Source: Actinacidiphila acididurans (GTDB lineage: Bacteria; Actinomycetota; Actinomycetes; Streptomycetales; Streptomycetaceae). Taken from it: 64,000 bases of DNA. Position numbers and translations under genes: made by a program. Below, piece after piece: positions 25,925 through 35,066 of this stretch (the first letter of the stretch is position 1; each line of letters starts with the position of its first letter). The DNA lies in NCBI RefSeq assembly GCF_016918855.1, contig NZ_JADKYB010000010.1:1-64000 (forward strand), read 5' to 3'. The notes beneath the pieces were generated by a model. It searched no databases, had not been told where the DNA came from, and saw only the letters and a list, made by a program, of their open reading frames with translations.

Positions 25925-27478
25925 TCACTCGTCCACCGCGCCGCTGCCGGCGGACAGTTGCTTGAGCTGGAAGACCACGAACTCCGCGGGCTTGACCGGT
26001 GCCACGCCCACCTCGCAGACCACCTGCCCGGCGTCGATGACCTCCGGCGGGTTGGTCTCCCGGTCGCACTTGACGTAGAACGCCTCGTCCGGTGTGAGGC
26101 CGAACAGCGCGCCCTTGCGCCACTCGTTGACCAGGAAGGCGGAGATCGTGCGCCGGATGCGGGCCCACAGGGCGTCGTCGTTCGGCTCGAACACCGCCCA
26201 CTGGGTGCCGTTGAGGATCGACTCCTCCAGGTAGTTGAACAGTCGCCGCACGTTCAGGTAGCGCCAGGAGGCGTCGGAGGACAGCGTGCGCGCCCCCCAC
26301 ACGCGGATGCCGCGGCCGGGGAAGGCCCGTACGCAGTTGACGCCCGCCGGGTTGAGCATGTCGTGCTCGCCCTTGGTGAGCTGGGTCTGCAGGGCGACCG
26401 CGCCGCGCACCACCTCGTTGGCCGGTGCCTTGTGCACGCCGCGGGTCGCGTCGTTGCGGGCCCACACGCCGGCGATGTGCCCGCTGGGCGGCATGAAGAC
26501 GTCCCGGCCGAGCGACGGATCGAACACCTTGATCCACGGGTAGTACAGCGCCGCGAACCTCGAGTCGAAGCCGGCGGTCTCCTCGCGCCACACCTTGACC
26601 TGCCGCGGGCCGTACTCCGGCGGCGGGTCGAGGATCGCGATCCGGTCGCCCATCAGCTCGCAGTGCGTGACGATCGCGTGCTGGACCGCCATCAGCGTCT
26701 CCAGGTCGATCCGGCCGCTCCGGTAGGCGCTCATCAGGTCCGGCGCGGCGACCATGGTGATGTCCTCGACGGCCTCCAGGCCGGCCACTCCGGTGCGCTC
26801 GTCGGCGTCGCCGGTGTACGACCGCGCCGACAGCTCCAGCGGTCCGCCCGCGCCGGCCGGGGCGGGCACGGTGACCGTCTGCGCGGCCGGCGGCTCCGGC
26901 GCCGCTCCCCGTCCACTCTCGGTCAGCGCGATGAACCGGGAGCGGCTGCGGACCTGGGTGGCCGCGTTGTCCTTGCTGCGCTTGGTGGTCAGCCGCGGAT
27001 ACGTCTCCACGACCTCGCCGTCGCGCCGCACCACCAGCCCGAAGGTGTCCTGCGGCGGATCCTCCCCCTCGGCGTCGACCACCTCGACGGTGATCTCGCC
27101 GGTGGCCTCGGGCAGGGTGGCCACCTCGTACGGTCCCAGGCGCGCGGGTCCGCCGGCCGGCTCCAGCCGCTCCTGCGCGAAGTCCCCGGAGTCGTCGGTG
27201 CCGCCGGTCCCGCCCGGGCCGCCGATCCGCACCACGTAGCAGATGCCACCGCCGTTGGCGAAGTAGCCGTAGACCGCGCCGGGCAGGTAGGCGCCCTCGG
27301 CGAAGTCCCCGAACACCGCTTTGAACTGGGTCCAGTTGGTGACCGCCGTCGGCTCGTTCAGCGGCCCCTTGCGGGTGAACCCGATGAACGCGGCGACCGA
27401 GGTGCCCACGCCTTCGATGGGCCGCGATCCGGACTCCATCTCCTCGACATAGACGCCCGGGGACAGGTACGACGGCAT
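25925..27478 (-). CDS. cis2: Contractile tail sheath protein
   Basis: The 517-residue sheath subunit has the classic N-terminal arm (PSYLSPGVYVEEMESGSRPI, GVGTSVAAFIGFTRKGPLNE), a variable middle domain and the conserved C-terminal fold (GRGIRVWGARTLSSDASWRY, NVRRLFNYLEESI, EVGVAPVKPAEFVVF). It polymerises around the tube and contracts to drive it forward. The ATG has GAGGAGAG 7 bp upstream. It is the first gene of the minus-strand structural operon, so its promoter must lie in 27479-27982. It is the only sheath gene seen, as is usual for single-sheath eCIS. Confidence 0.96.
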   Translation of the reverse strand: MPSYLSPGVYVEEMESGSRPIEGVGTSVAAFIGFTRKGPLNEPTAVTNWTQFKAVFGDFAEGAYLPGAVYGYFANGGGICYVVRIGGPGGTGGTDDSGDFAQERLEPAGGPARLGPYEVATLPEATGEITVEVVDAEGEDPPQDTFGLVVRRDGEVVETYPRLTTKRSKDNAATQVRSRSRFIALTESGRGAAPEPPAAQTVTVPAPAGAGGPLELSARSYTGDADERTGVAGLEAVEDITMVAAPDLMSAYRSGRIDLETLMAVQHAIVTHCELMGDRIAILDPPPEYGPRQVKVWREETAGFDSRFAALYYPWIKVFDPSLGRDVFMPPSGHIAGVWARNDATRGVHKAPANEVVRGAVALQTQLTKGEHDMLNPAGVNCVRAFPGRGIRVWGARTLSSDASWRYLNVRRLFNYLEESILNGTQWAVFEPNDDALWARIRRTISAFLVNEWRKGALFGLTPDEAFYVKCDRETNPPEVIDAGQVVCEVGVAPVKPAEFVVFQLKQLSAGSGAVDE

Positions 27479-27982
27479 ACCACTCTCCTCGACCGGGGAA
27501 ACGAAAGGGATTCTCACCGCGCGAGACCTGCGCACGCACCGCCTTTGGATACGGCCGGCGACTCGATCGGCTGACCGACGGGGAAGGCCGCGGGTGCGAA
27601 CCGATGGAGCAGAGCACGCTTCCCGCTGTGCTGCCCTTTCGGCCCTCCCCGCCGGCCGCGGCGGTCCGCAAAGGTGTCAGGCGGCTGAGGGCTGGCCCAA
27701 GGCCCGCCCGGGCTGTCCACGCCCGGTACGGACGGCGCGCGTACGGCCACTGACCAGCAGGTCTCCCCGGTGCGGGCGGCCGGGCAACCGGTGGCGGCCG
27801 AGGGCGTGACCTGACGGTGCCGTCGCGCGTTGATGTGACGGGTGTGGCGATAGTGATGAGCGATGCGACTGCGGCGGATGTGGGTGACCCGGCACGCCCG
27901 CGATGACGTATCGGCACCGCGTACCCCCGCCGTGGCCCGGGCGTACGCGGGAACGTGCTGAAACGGTGAAGGCGGTGAGTAC
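27479..27982. other. Divergent promoter region of the eCIS structural operon and cargo gene
   Basis: These 504 bp separate the sheath gene (minus) from the cargo gene (plus). No strong -35/-10 pair was recognised. The section around 27840-27900 is rich in GTGATG/GATGCG motifs and somewhat less GC-rich. Both transcripts must start here unless they are read from farther away. Confidence 0.45.
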
Positions 27983-30900
27983 GTGAGCACGGTGGGAGCC
28001 CAGCGGCGCGCGCCTGCCACCGACGCGCCGGGACGGACGGACCGCTCCCCGCGCCCTCCCGCCGTCCGCCCGGAAGGGGCGGTTCCCACTGTTCCCACTG
28101 TTCCCGCCATTCCCGCTCTTCCCGCCCAGCGGCTGGGCCGGGACACCGTACGTCTGCTTCAGGGCGCGGCGGGGAACGCGGCCGTCGCGCGGCTGGTGGC
28201 GCAACGGTCCGCCGTAGGACAGGGGGCACGGGCCGGCCGGGACTCACCCGGGAACGTACGCCCCTCGGTGCCGGCAGTGCAGCGGTACGCCCCGCCGGTG
28301 GCGACTCCCGCGGCGCAGGCGCCGGGTTTGCGGCAGGTGGACGCCGAGGTCGGGGCCAAGCGGCGGACTCTGTCGCAACACCGTGCCGCGCAGGTGGAGT
28401 CGAAGTCGGCGCAGGACGCCGCCGTGGCGCCGCCGGACGACAAGGAGGCGCAGGGCAAGGTCGCCAACTCCGCGCGGATGGACGCGGCCAAGCCAGGCGG
28501 GTTCGACAAGGCCGCGTTCATCGCGGCGGTCAACGAGGCGATCGCCGCGCAGGCCCCGAAGAATCTGGACGAGGCCGACCACTTCGCGAAGTCCGGAAAA
28601 GCCGACCGGATCAAAGGCACGGTGGACGGGCGGGTCGCGGACGGCCGGAAAGCCTCGGCCAAGGACATCGCCACCGCCACCACGGCTCCACCGGATGTCT
28701 CGGCCGCCAAGGACAAGCCCGTCACCCCGATGACGGCCGACCACCCGCCGGGCAACCCCGGCGCGCCCAATGCCGCCGAAGCCGTTCCGCCGCGCCAGCC
28801 GCCCCAGGTCCTGGACTTCTCCGAGGGCGCGCGGCAGACCGACCAGCAGATGGCCGCGGCCGACGTCACCGAACAGCAGCTCGCCAAGGGCAACGAACCC
28901 CAGTTCAACCAGGCCCTGGCCGCGAAGAAACAGGGCGAGCAGGACTCCGCCAAGGCCCCGGCCACCGGCCGCGCCGCGGAGAGCCGGCACCTGACCGACG
29001 CCACCGCGCACGCCCGCGGCGAGGGCGCGCGGGCGCTGGCCGCGATGACCGCTGCCCGTACGGCGGCCGGCCGGCACGTCGACAGCGGCAAGGGCACGGC
29101 CAAGTCGCGTGACGAGAAGCGGCGGGCCGAGGCGACGGCGAAGCTCCAGCAGGTCTTCGACGCCACGAAGAAGGACGTCGAGGGCATCCTGTCGGGGCTG
29201 GACACGCTGGTGGACCAGCAGTTCACGGCCGGGGAGAAGGCCGCGCGGGACGCCTTCATGGCCGACCAGGCCCGGCGGATGAAGGAGTACAAGGACAAGC
29301 GGTACGGCGGCTGGCGGGGCAAACTGCGCTGGGTCAAGGACAAGTTCGCCGGGCTGCCGGCGGAGGCGAACCAGCTCTTCCAGGACTCCCGAGCCCTCTA
29401 CGTCAGCCGGATGCAAGGCGTCATCTCCTCCGTCGCGGACACCATCGGCCGCGAGCTGGGCCGGGCCAAGGCCCGTATCGCCACCGGCCGCTCCCGGCTC
29501 ACCGCCGAGGTGAACCGGCTCCCGGCCGACCTGAGGGCCTACGGGCAGCAGGCCGCCCAGGACTTCGCGGGCAAGTTCGACGACCTGGACTCCGACGTCG
29601 ACGACAAGTCCAAGCAGCTCGTCCAGGACCTGGCCGCCAAATACACGCAAGCGCTGCACGGCATCGACGAGGAGATCAAGAAGCTCCAGGACGCCAACAA
29701 GGGCCTGTGGGCCAAGGCCAAGGAGGCGGTCGCCGGCGCGATCAAGACCATCCTGGAGCTGAAGAACCTCCTGATGGGCGTCCTGGCCAAGGCGGCCTCC
29801 GCCATCGCCAAGATCATCCAGGACCCGATCGGCTTCCTCGGCCACCTGGTCACCGCCGTCGGCGCCGGCCTCAAACTCTTCCTGGCCAACATCGCCGACC
29901 ACCTCAAACAGGGCCTGGTCTCCTGGCTCCTGGGCACCGCCGTCAAAGCCGGCCTCGACCTGCCCTCCTCCTTCGACCTGCGCGGCATCATCCAGCTCCT
30001 GGCCTCCCTCCTCGGCCTGACCTGGGCCAACATCCGCGCCCGCATCACCAGCCACGGCGTCCCCGACCAAGCCGTCACCGAAGCCGAGAAAACCATCCCC
30101 ATCGCCCAAAAACTCGCCCGCGAGGGCCCGGCCGGCGCCGAAAAAGAAATCGTCGCCGAGGCAGGCGACCTCAAAGCCACCATCCTCGGCAAACTGACCA
30201 GCTACCTGATCCCCACCGTCATCATCGCCGGCATCACCTGGATCCTCTCCCTCCTCAACCCCGCCTCCGCCTTCGTCCGCGCCGTCAAAGCCATCGTCGA
30301 CATCGTCACCTTCGTCGTCACCCAAGGCGCCCAGGTCATCGAATTCGTCAACGCCGTCCTCGACGCCGTCATCGCCATAGCAAACGGCGGCACCGCCGGC
30401 GTCCCCAAACTCGTCGAAACCGCCCTGGCCGCCGGCATCCCCACCCTCCTCGGCCTCCTCGCCTCCCTCCTCGGCATCGAAAACCTCGCCGCCAAAGTCA
30501 AATCCGTCTTCCACGCGGTGGCCCGCCCCGTCAACCGCGTCATCGACAAGATCGTCGGCTTCATCGTCAAGATGGGCAAAAAGCTCTGGGCGAAGCTCAA
30601 GGCGAAGTTCGGCGGCAAAGGAAGGGAAGAAGCCGGCCAGGGGCAGGACGCCGCCGATCCGGCCGCCGACGACCTGTCACTCAGCCGGAGCACCGACATG
30701 GCCGGCGAGGGCCACACGGTGTACGTGGGGGTCCAGGACAGCAGGGTCCGTGTCGAGATGGCCTCCGAGCGGAGGCAGTGGATCGGTTCCCTCATCGCCT
30801 CGGCACTGCGGCAGGAGGGAACGGGGCGGAAGCGCTCGCAACTGCTGGAGTACCTGAATGCGATGGACGCCCAGGTGAAGGAAATGGAGCGGGCGGAGGC

Positions 30901-31477
30901 CCGTGGGCTGACGCAGGTCAAGAAGGAGCGGATAGAGGCGCAGCTGATCGAGATCACCCGGGCCCTGAACGTCCTTGGTCACATGTTCGGCATGAAGAGC
31001 CTCACCGACTTCACCAAGAGCCAGTACACCGCGAACGGCCAACTGCTGGCCGATTACCGCAACGGCGACGCGATACGCGCGACGTTCTACCCCGGCTGGA
31101 ACAAAGCCGCTCTGGACGAGAAGCAGAGGCAACTCGGCGACCACAGAAACCGCCTGGTGACGGAAAGAGCCACCTGGGACCCGAACGGCACGCACACGGG
31201 ATCGAACTGGTACGTGTGCCCCGGCAACGGCACCCGCGGCCCGCACCTCGCCGACAAGTCGACCCGCATCGGCCTGCCCGCCATTGACCATGTGCGGGAA
31301 GTGTCCACCCAGTGGAATGAAGAAGGCCACAACACCCCGCACCCGCCGCGGGAGACCTGGTACAACGACATTTCCAATCACGCAACTATATGCACCAGTT
31401 GTAACGGCAGCAAAAGCGGTCCCTCCTTCAATCCCGATGTGGGACCCGATTTCCGAGGACCTGGAGATCCACCGTGA
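27983..31477 (+). CDS. eCIS cargo-like polymorphic toxin with C-terminal HNH nuclease
   Basis: The 1164-residue protein is modular. Residues 1-110 are Pro-rich with the helix RLLQGAAGNAAVARLVAQRS (about 55-74) and a VQRY motif, both shared with the DUF4157 protein. Residues 110-330 are charged and Ala/Lys-rich; 330-590 are long helices. Residues 590-880 hold hydrophobic helices (PIGFLGHLVTAVGAGLKLFL; LIPTVIIAGITWILSLL; LLGLLASLLGIENL) of the kind found in eCIS-linked membrane-active proteins. The C-terminal 100 residues form an HNH nuclease: NWYVCPGNGTRGPHLADK, LPAIDHVREVSTQW, then CTSCNGSKSG. Lys codons between 29,870 and 30,510 are almost all AAA, unlike the rest. GTG start with a GGTGAG site. 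Targeting of DNA is inferred from the HNH motif. Confidence 0.83.
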   Translation: MSTVGAQRRAPATDAPGRTDRSPRPPAVRPEGAVPTVPTVPAIPALPAQRLGRDTVRLLQGAAGNAAVARLVAQRSAVGQGARAGRDSPGNVRPSVPAVQRYAPPVATPAAQAPGLRQVDAEVGAKRRTLSQHRAAQVESKSAQDAAVAPPDDKEAQGKVANSARMDAAKPGGFDKAAFIAAVNEAIAAQAPKNLDEADHFAKSGKADRIKGTVDGRVADGRKASAKDIATATTAPPDVSAAKDKPVTPMTADHPPGNPGAPNAAEAVPPRQPPQVLDFSEGARQTDQQMAAADVTEQQLAKGNEPQFNQALAAKKQGEQDSAKAPATGRAAESRHLTDATAHARGEGARALAAMTAARTAAGRHVDSGKGTAKSRDEKRRAEATAKLQQVFDATKKDVEGILSGLDTLVDQQFTAGEKAARDAFMADQARRMKEYKDKRYGGWRGKLRWVKDKFAGLPAEANQLFQDSRALYVSRMQGVISSVADTIGRELGRAKARIATGRSRLTAEVNRLPADLRAYGQQAAQDFAGKFDDLDSDVDDKSKQLVQDLAAKYTQALHGIDEEIKKLQDANKGLWAKAKEAVAGAIKTILELKNLLMGVLAKAASAIAKIIQDPIGFLGHLVTAVGAGLKLFLANIADHLKQGLVSWLLGTAVKAGLDLPSSFDLRGIIQLLASLLGLTWANIRARITSHGVPDQAVTEAEKTIPIAQKLAREGPAGAEKEIVAEAGDLKATILGKLTSYLIPTVIIAGITWILSLLNPASAFVRAVKAIVDIVTFVVTQGAQVIEFVNAVLDAVIAIANGGTAGVPKLVETALAAGIPTLLGLLASLLGIENLAAKVKSVFHAVARPVNRVIDKIVGFIVKMGKKLWAKLKAKFGGKGREEAGQGQDAADPAADDLSLSRSTDMAGEGHTVYVGVQDSRVRVEMASERRQWIGSLIASALRQEGTGRKRSQLLEYLNAMDAQVKEMERAEARGLTQVKKERIEAQLIEITRALNVLGHMFGMKSLTDFTKSQYTANGQLLADYRNGDAIRATFYPGWNKAALDEKQRQLGDHRNRLVTERATWDPNGTHTGSNWYVCPGNGTRGPHLADKSTRIGLPAIDHVREVSTQWNEEGHNTPHPPRETWYNDISNHATICTSCNGSKSGPSFNPDVGPDFRGPGDPP

Positions 31478-32130
31478 CCGACCCTGCGGACCGCGTCCCC
31501 GACCGTGGGCCACTGAACTTCAAACTGTGGCTTCCCCGTTGGGACTCGGCAGACGGCCGGCTGCGCTGCCGGTTCCAGGCGACCACCGCCGGCCTGACCC
31601 AGCTCAAGAACGGAACCACGGAGTGCATGACCCGACTCCTCGCCGAACTCGGCCATCACGAGGCGAAGAACCTCACCTGGTCGTGCGAGCGGTACCGGAC
31701 ACCTTTCCTCGCCGACTTCCCCGACGCCGGCGACTGGACGGACCGGCTGGCGACGACCTGGGCCGTCGAGATCGAGACCGACAGCGACGCGGACCCGGAG
31801 GACGCCGGCACGCATGCCCCCGGCCCGCACGGCAGCCACGCCTTCGACGCCACCTTCGAGGACGAGGCCGAGGACTGGGCGGTGACCCGGGACCGGGTGC
31901 TCGTCATCGCCGGCAGGCCGTACGGCCCCCCGGTCGATCCGGCACCCTTGGGCTCCGCGGAGGGCGTCCTGTCCGTTGACACCGGCATCTTCGAGGGCAT
32001 GGTCGCGCTCGACCTCGGTGTGCTCGACCTCCCCGACGGCGTACCGGTGATCGACTCGGTGGTGGCACGATGCCGCGCGCAGGGTCAGCGCACGAACTGG
32101 AAGGAGCCCAGCGGGCCGGTCATGCCGTGA
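31474..32130 (+). CDS. Putative immunity protein for the HNH toxin
   Basis: The 218-residue protein is acidic (several Asp/Glu clusters, e.g. ETDSDADPEDAG and FEDEAEDW) and has no recognised domain; KLWLPRWDSADGRLRCRFQA opens it. It starts inside the toxin stop codon (GTGA overlap), so translation is coupled. A small acidic protein immediately behind a nuclease module is the usual layout of an immunity gene. Its function is inferred from position only. Its 3' end overlaps the convergent ATPase gene by 11 bp. Confidence 0.7.
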   Translation: MTDPADRVPDRGPLNFKLWLPRWDSADGRLRCRFQATTAGLTQLKNGTTECMTRLLAELGHHEAKNLTWSCERYRTPFLADFPDAGDWTDRLATTWAVEIETDSDADPEDAGTHAPGPHGSHAFDATFEDEAEDWAVTRDRVLVIAGRPYGPPVDPAPLGSAEGVLSVDTGIFEGMVALDLGVLDLPDGVPVIDSVVARCRAQGQRTNWKEPSGPVMP

Positions 32131-34285
32131 GCAGGTCCGCGTACGGGCCGAATTCGGCGGCCAGGGTCAGGCGGCCGAGCTTCTGGTATTCGCGGTGGAC
32201 CGCGTGGATCAGCGTGCGCATCGTCACCGGCGCCCCGGACTCCGCGGCGAGGTAGGCGGCGGTGACGGCGATCGAGCGGATGTTGCCGCCGGCCAGTTCG
32301 AAGGCGTGGGCGCAGAAGTCGAGGTCGAGGTCATCGGCGCGGGGCAGGGTGCGGCCCAGCGAGCGGTCCCACAGCAGGCGGCGCTGAAGGGCGTCCGGGA
32401 GCGGGAAGTCGACGACCAGGTCGAGGCGGCGGGTGAAGGCGTCGTCGAGGTTGGCCCGCAGGTTCGTGGCCAGCAGGGCCAGGCCGTCGAAGGTCTCCAT
32501 CCGCTGGAGCAGGTAGGCGCTCTCCACGTTCGCGTACCGGTCGTGCGCGTCCTTGACCTCGGACCGCTTGCCGAAGATCGCGTCGGCCTCGTCGAAGAGC
32601 AGCACCCCGTTGATGCCGGCCGCCTCGCTGAAGATGCGTTCGAGGTTCTTCTCGGTCTCCCCGATGTACTTGTCGATGACCGTGGCCAGGTCGACCGTGT
32701 AGAGGTCGAGGCCGAGATCCGCCGCGATCACCTCGGCGGACATGGTCTTGCCCGTGCCCGAGTCGCCGGCGAAAAGCGCGGTGACCCCGCGCCCGCGCCC
32801 CCCGCCCGGCCGCATGCCCCACTCCCCCAGCACCCGGTCGCGGTGCCGGGCCCGGGCGGCCAGTTCCCGCAACTGAGCCAGCGGGTCGGCCGGCAGCACC
32901 AGGTCGTCCCAGGTCACCCCGGGTTCGATCCGGCGGGCCAGCCGGTCCAGCCCGGCCGCGTTCTGGGCGCGCGCCCCGGCCCGTACGTGATCGGGCAGCA
33001 GCGGCCCGCCGGCGAGCAGCGCGGCCTGCGCCGTACTCCGAGCGGCCCCCGCGATCTGGTCCGGCGTCAGCAGAAAGGGTGCCAGCGCACGGCCCACGTC
33101 CACCTCCACCGGCGTCCCGTACGTCCGCGCCCACAGCCCGGCCCGCGCCGCGGCCGTCACCGGCGGGGCGGCCAGCAGCAGCGGCGGGTCCGCCGACCAC
33201 TCGGCGTCCCACGGCGTACGCCCCACCAGGACGACCGGCACGCTCGCTGCGGTGAGCAGCCGCAGCACCTCGGTACGATCCGCCGCGAGCGCGTCCAGCG
33301 GTTCGCACACCAGCCCGCACCCGGTCAGCCGCGCCTCGCGGACGAGCACCCGTACCGCCCGATCGGGGTGCGGCTCCAGCGCCAGCCGCAGCAGGTCGAC
33401 CCCGAGCACCCCCCGGCCGGCCGCGGACAGCGCGGCACCGGCCAGCGCCGCACCGGCGCCCCCCTGGTCCTCGCGTACGTACACCAGGCGCGCGCCGGCG
33501 GACAGCGCCCGGGCGAGCGCACCGGGATCGCCGACCCCGGGGACGTCGTGCCGTACGGTCAGCACCCCGGCGATCCCCGGATCCGGCGTGTCGTCACCCA
33601 GCAGGTGCGCCGTCACGCGGTCGGGAACCCGCAGCGACCGGCTCAGGAACGGCCGGTCGTCGTCCTCCACCCGCAGCAGGTCCCCGGCCCGCAACGGCGC
33701 CTGCGGGGCCAGCCGGGCACGGGCGGACGCGTCGGCGGCGGGCAGCCCGCACAGGCCCAGCGCCAGGCCGGTGGTGGGACGGCAGCGGCCGACGTTGTCG
33801 TTGAGGTAGCCGTAGAACTGCTCGAACCGCTCGTCCAGGTCCGGGACGAGCGTGATCAGCAGGATCTCCACGTCGAGTTCGGTCAACCCGAAGGTGCGCG
33901 CCAGGTGCCGCAGCCGCGCCGGGCGGCCGTCCCGGTCGGCGGCGTCGGCCAACTCCTCGGCCTCGGCGAGCAGTTCGGCGTCCCCCGGCTCCGGTCCGGC
34001 CAGGAACCGCCCCTCGTCCAGCAGCCGACGCACGGTCTCGTCGCTGAGGTAGAGCCCGCGGAAGGCGTCATCGGGCTGGGGATCGGTGGCCTGCCGTACG
34101 GCCACGGCCCGTCGCACGCGCTCCTCGACGAGCACGGCCCGCGCGAGCAGGTGGCTCAGCCCGGGGTCGGTGCCGGAGCCGGTCGTGCCGACTTCCGTAC
34201 GATCGTCCGATTCGCTGTACGGCGCTCCGGCCGCCGCTGCCCGGCCCCCGCTTGTCGCACCCGGCTCCCCGTACCCCGGGCTCAC
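32120..34285 (-). CDS. cis15: eCIS AAA+ ATPase
   Basis: The 721-residue protein has an N-terminal winged-helix/ATPase-like half (about 60-420) and a C-terminal AAA+ domain. Walker A is GDSGTGKT (about 510), Walker B is LLFDEADAIFG (about 560), then NLRANLDDAFTRRLD with the arginine finger. eCIS ATPases are needed for particle assembly or cargo loading. The GTG at 34285 has GGAGG 5 bp upstream and overlaps the DUF4255 stop by 4 nt. Confidence 0.94.
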   Translation of the reverse strand: MSPGYGEPGATSGGRAAAAGAPYSESDDRTEVGTTGSGTDPGLSHLLARAVLVEERVRRAVAVRQATDPQPDDAFRGLYLSDETVRRLLDEGRFLAGPEPGDAELLAEAEELADAADRDGRPARLRHLARTFGLTELDVEILLITLVPDLDERFEQFYGYLNDNVGRCRPTTGLALGLCGLPAADASARARLAPQAPLRAGDLLRVEDDDRPFLSRSLRVPDRVTAHLLGDDTPDPGIAGVLTVRHDVPGVGDPGALARALSAGARLVYVREDQGGAGAALAGAALSAAGRGVLGVDLLRLALEPHPDRAVRVLVREARLTGCGLVCEPLDALAADRTEVLRLLTAASVPVVLVGRTPWDAEWSADPPLLLAAPPVTAAARAGLWARTYGTPVEVDVGRALAPFLLTPDQIAGAARSTAQAALLAGGPLLPDHVRAGARAQNAAGLDRLARRIEPGVTWDDLVLPADPLAQLRELAARARHRDRVLGEWGMRPGGGRGRGVTALFAGDSGTGKTMSAEVIAADLGLDLYTVDLATVIDKYIGETEKNLERIFSEAAGINGVLLFDEADAIFGKRSEVKDAHDRYANVESAYLLQRMETFDGLALLATNLRANLDDAFTRRLDLVVDFPLPDALQRRLLWDRSLGRTLPRADDLDLDFCAHAFELAGGNIRSIAVTAAYLAAESGAPVTMRTLIHAVHREYQKLGRLTLAAEFGPYADLLTA

Positions 34286-35019
34286 CGTTCCTCCGCCACA
34301 CGCGACCTGATGCCGGACCGGCGGGCCGCGGCACCCGCGTCGCCCGGGCCGAGCGGCGCGCCGGGCACGTCAGGACGCTTGCCGTAGACCGGCAGACCGG
34401 CGTCCCCGGAATCCCCCGGGCCGCCGCTCTCCGACGACGCCCCGGGCACCTCCGAGAAGCCCAGCCGCACTCCCTCGTCCCCCACCGGCGGCCCCGCCTC
34501 GTACACCGGCGACTCGGTGACCGGCACGCTCACCACCAGGTCCAGCGACGGCTTGAGTTCGCCGCCGAGCGCGCTCCAGACGTCCGCGAAGGAACGGTCC
34601 TCCGGTGGCGGCAGCGCCACGCTCATCGGCACGGCGACGCCGAGGTCGGCGAGGGTGCCGCCGAGCCGATCCGCGGGCAGGGACTCGTACCGCAGCAGGC
34701 ACAGCAGCAGCGCGGACAGCAGCCGGTGCTCGTCCTCCGGGCGCCTGGTCCAGGCGGTGATCAGGTAGGACAGCTTGAAATAGCGCGGCGGGCGGCGGCG
34801 GCCGGTGACCGTGCCGTGGTCGTCGTACTCGTTGAGCAGGCCACGCTCCCGCCGCCGCATGTCCTCACGGATGTCGTAGAGATAAAGGTTGACGGTCGGC
34901 GCGTTGACCTTGGCCGCCCAGTCGCGGGTGGGCGCCTCGAAGACGACGTTCACCTGCCCGCCGGCCAGCGGATCCGCGCGGAAGAGCGCCCGCAGCGCCT
35001 CGTCCACCTCGTGGATCAT
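34282..35019 (-). CDS. cis16: DUF4255 tail terminator/cap protein
   Basis: The 245-residue protein has the DUF4255 features IHEVDEALRALFRADPLAGG, APTVNLYLYDIREDMRRRER and FKLSYLITAWTRRPEDEHRL. Family members cap the tube and sheath at the distal end and fix the particle length. The last 60 residues are a Gly/Pro-rich tail. It precedes and overlaps the ATPase gene. Confidence 0.92.
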   Translation of the reverse strand: MIHEVDEALRALFRADPLAGGQVNVVFEAPTRDWAAKVNAPTVNLYLYDIREDMRRRERGLLNEYDDHGTVTGRRRPPRYFKLSYLITAWTRRPEDEHRLLSALLLCLLRYESLPADRLGGTLADLGVAVPMSVALPPPEDRSFADVWSALGGELKPSLDLVVSVPVTESPVYEAGPPVGDEGVRLGFSEVPGASSESGGPGDSGDAGLPVYGKRPDVPGAPLGPGDAGAAARRSGIRSRVAEER

Positions 35020-35066
35020 CTGCTTCCGCCTTCCCTGGTCGGGGCGCCGCCGGGCCCGGCGCCGGA

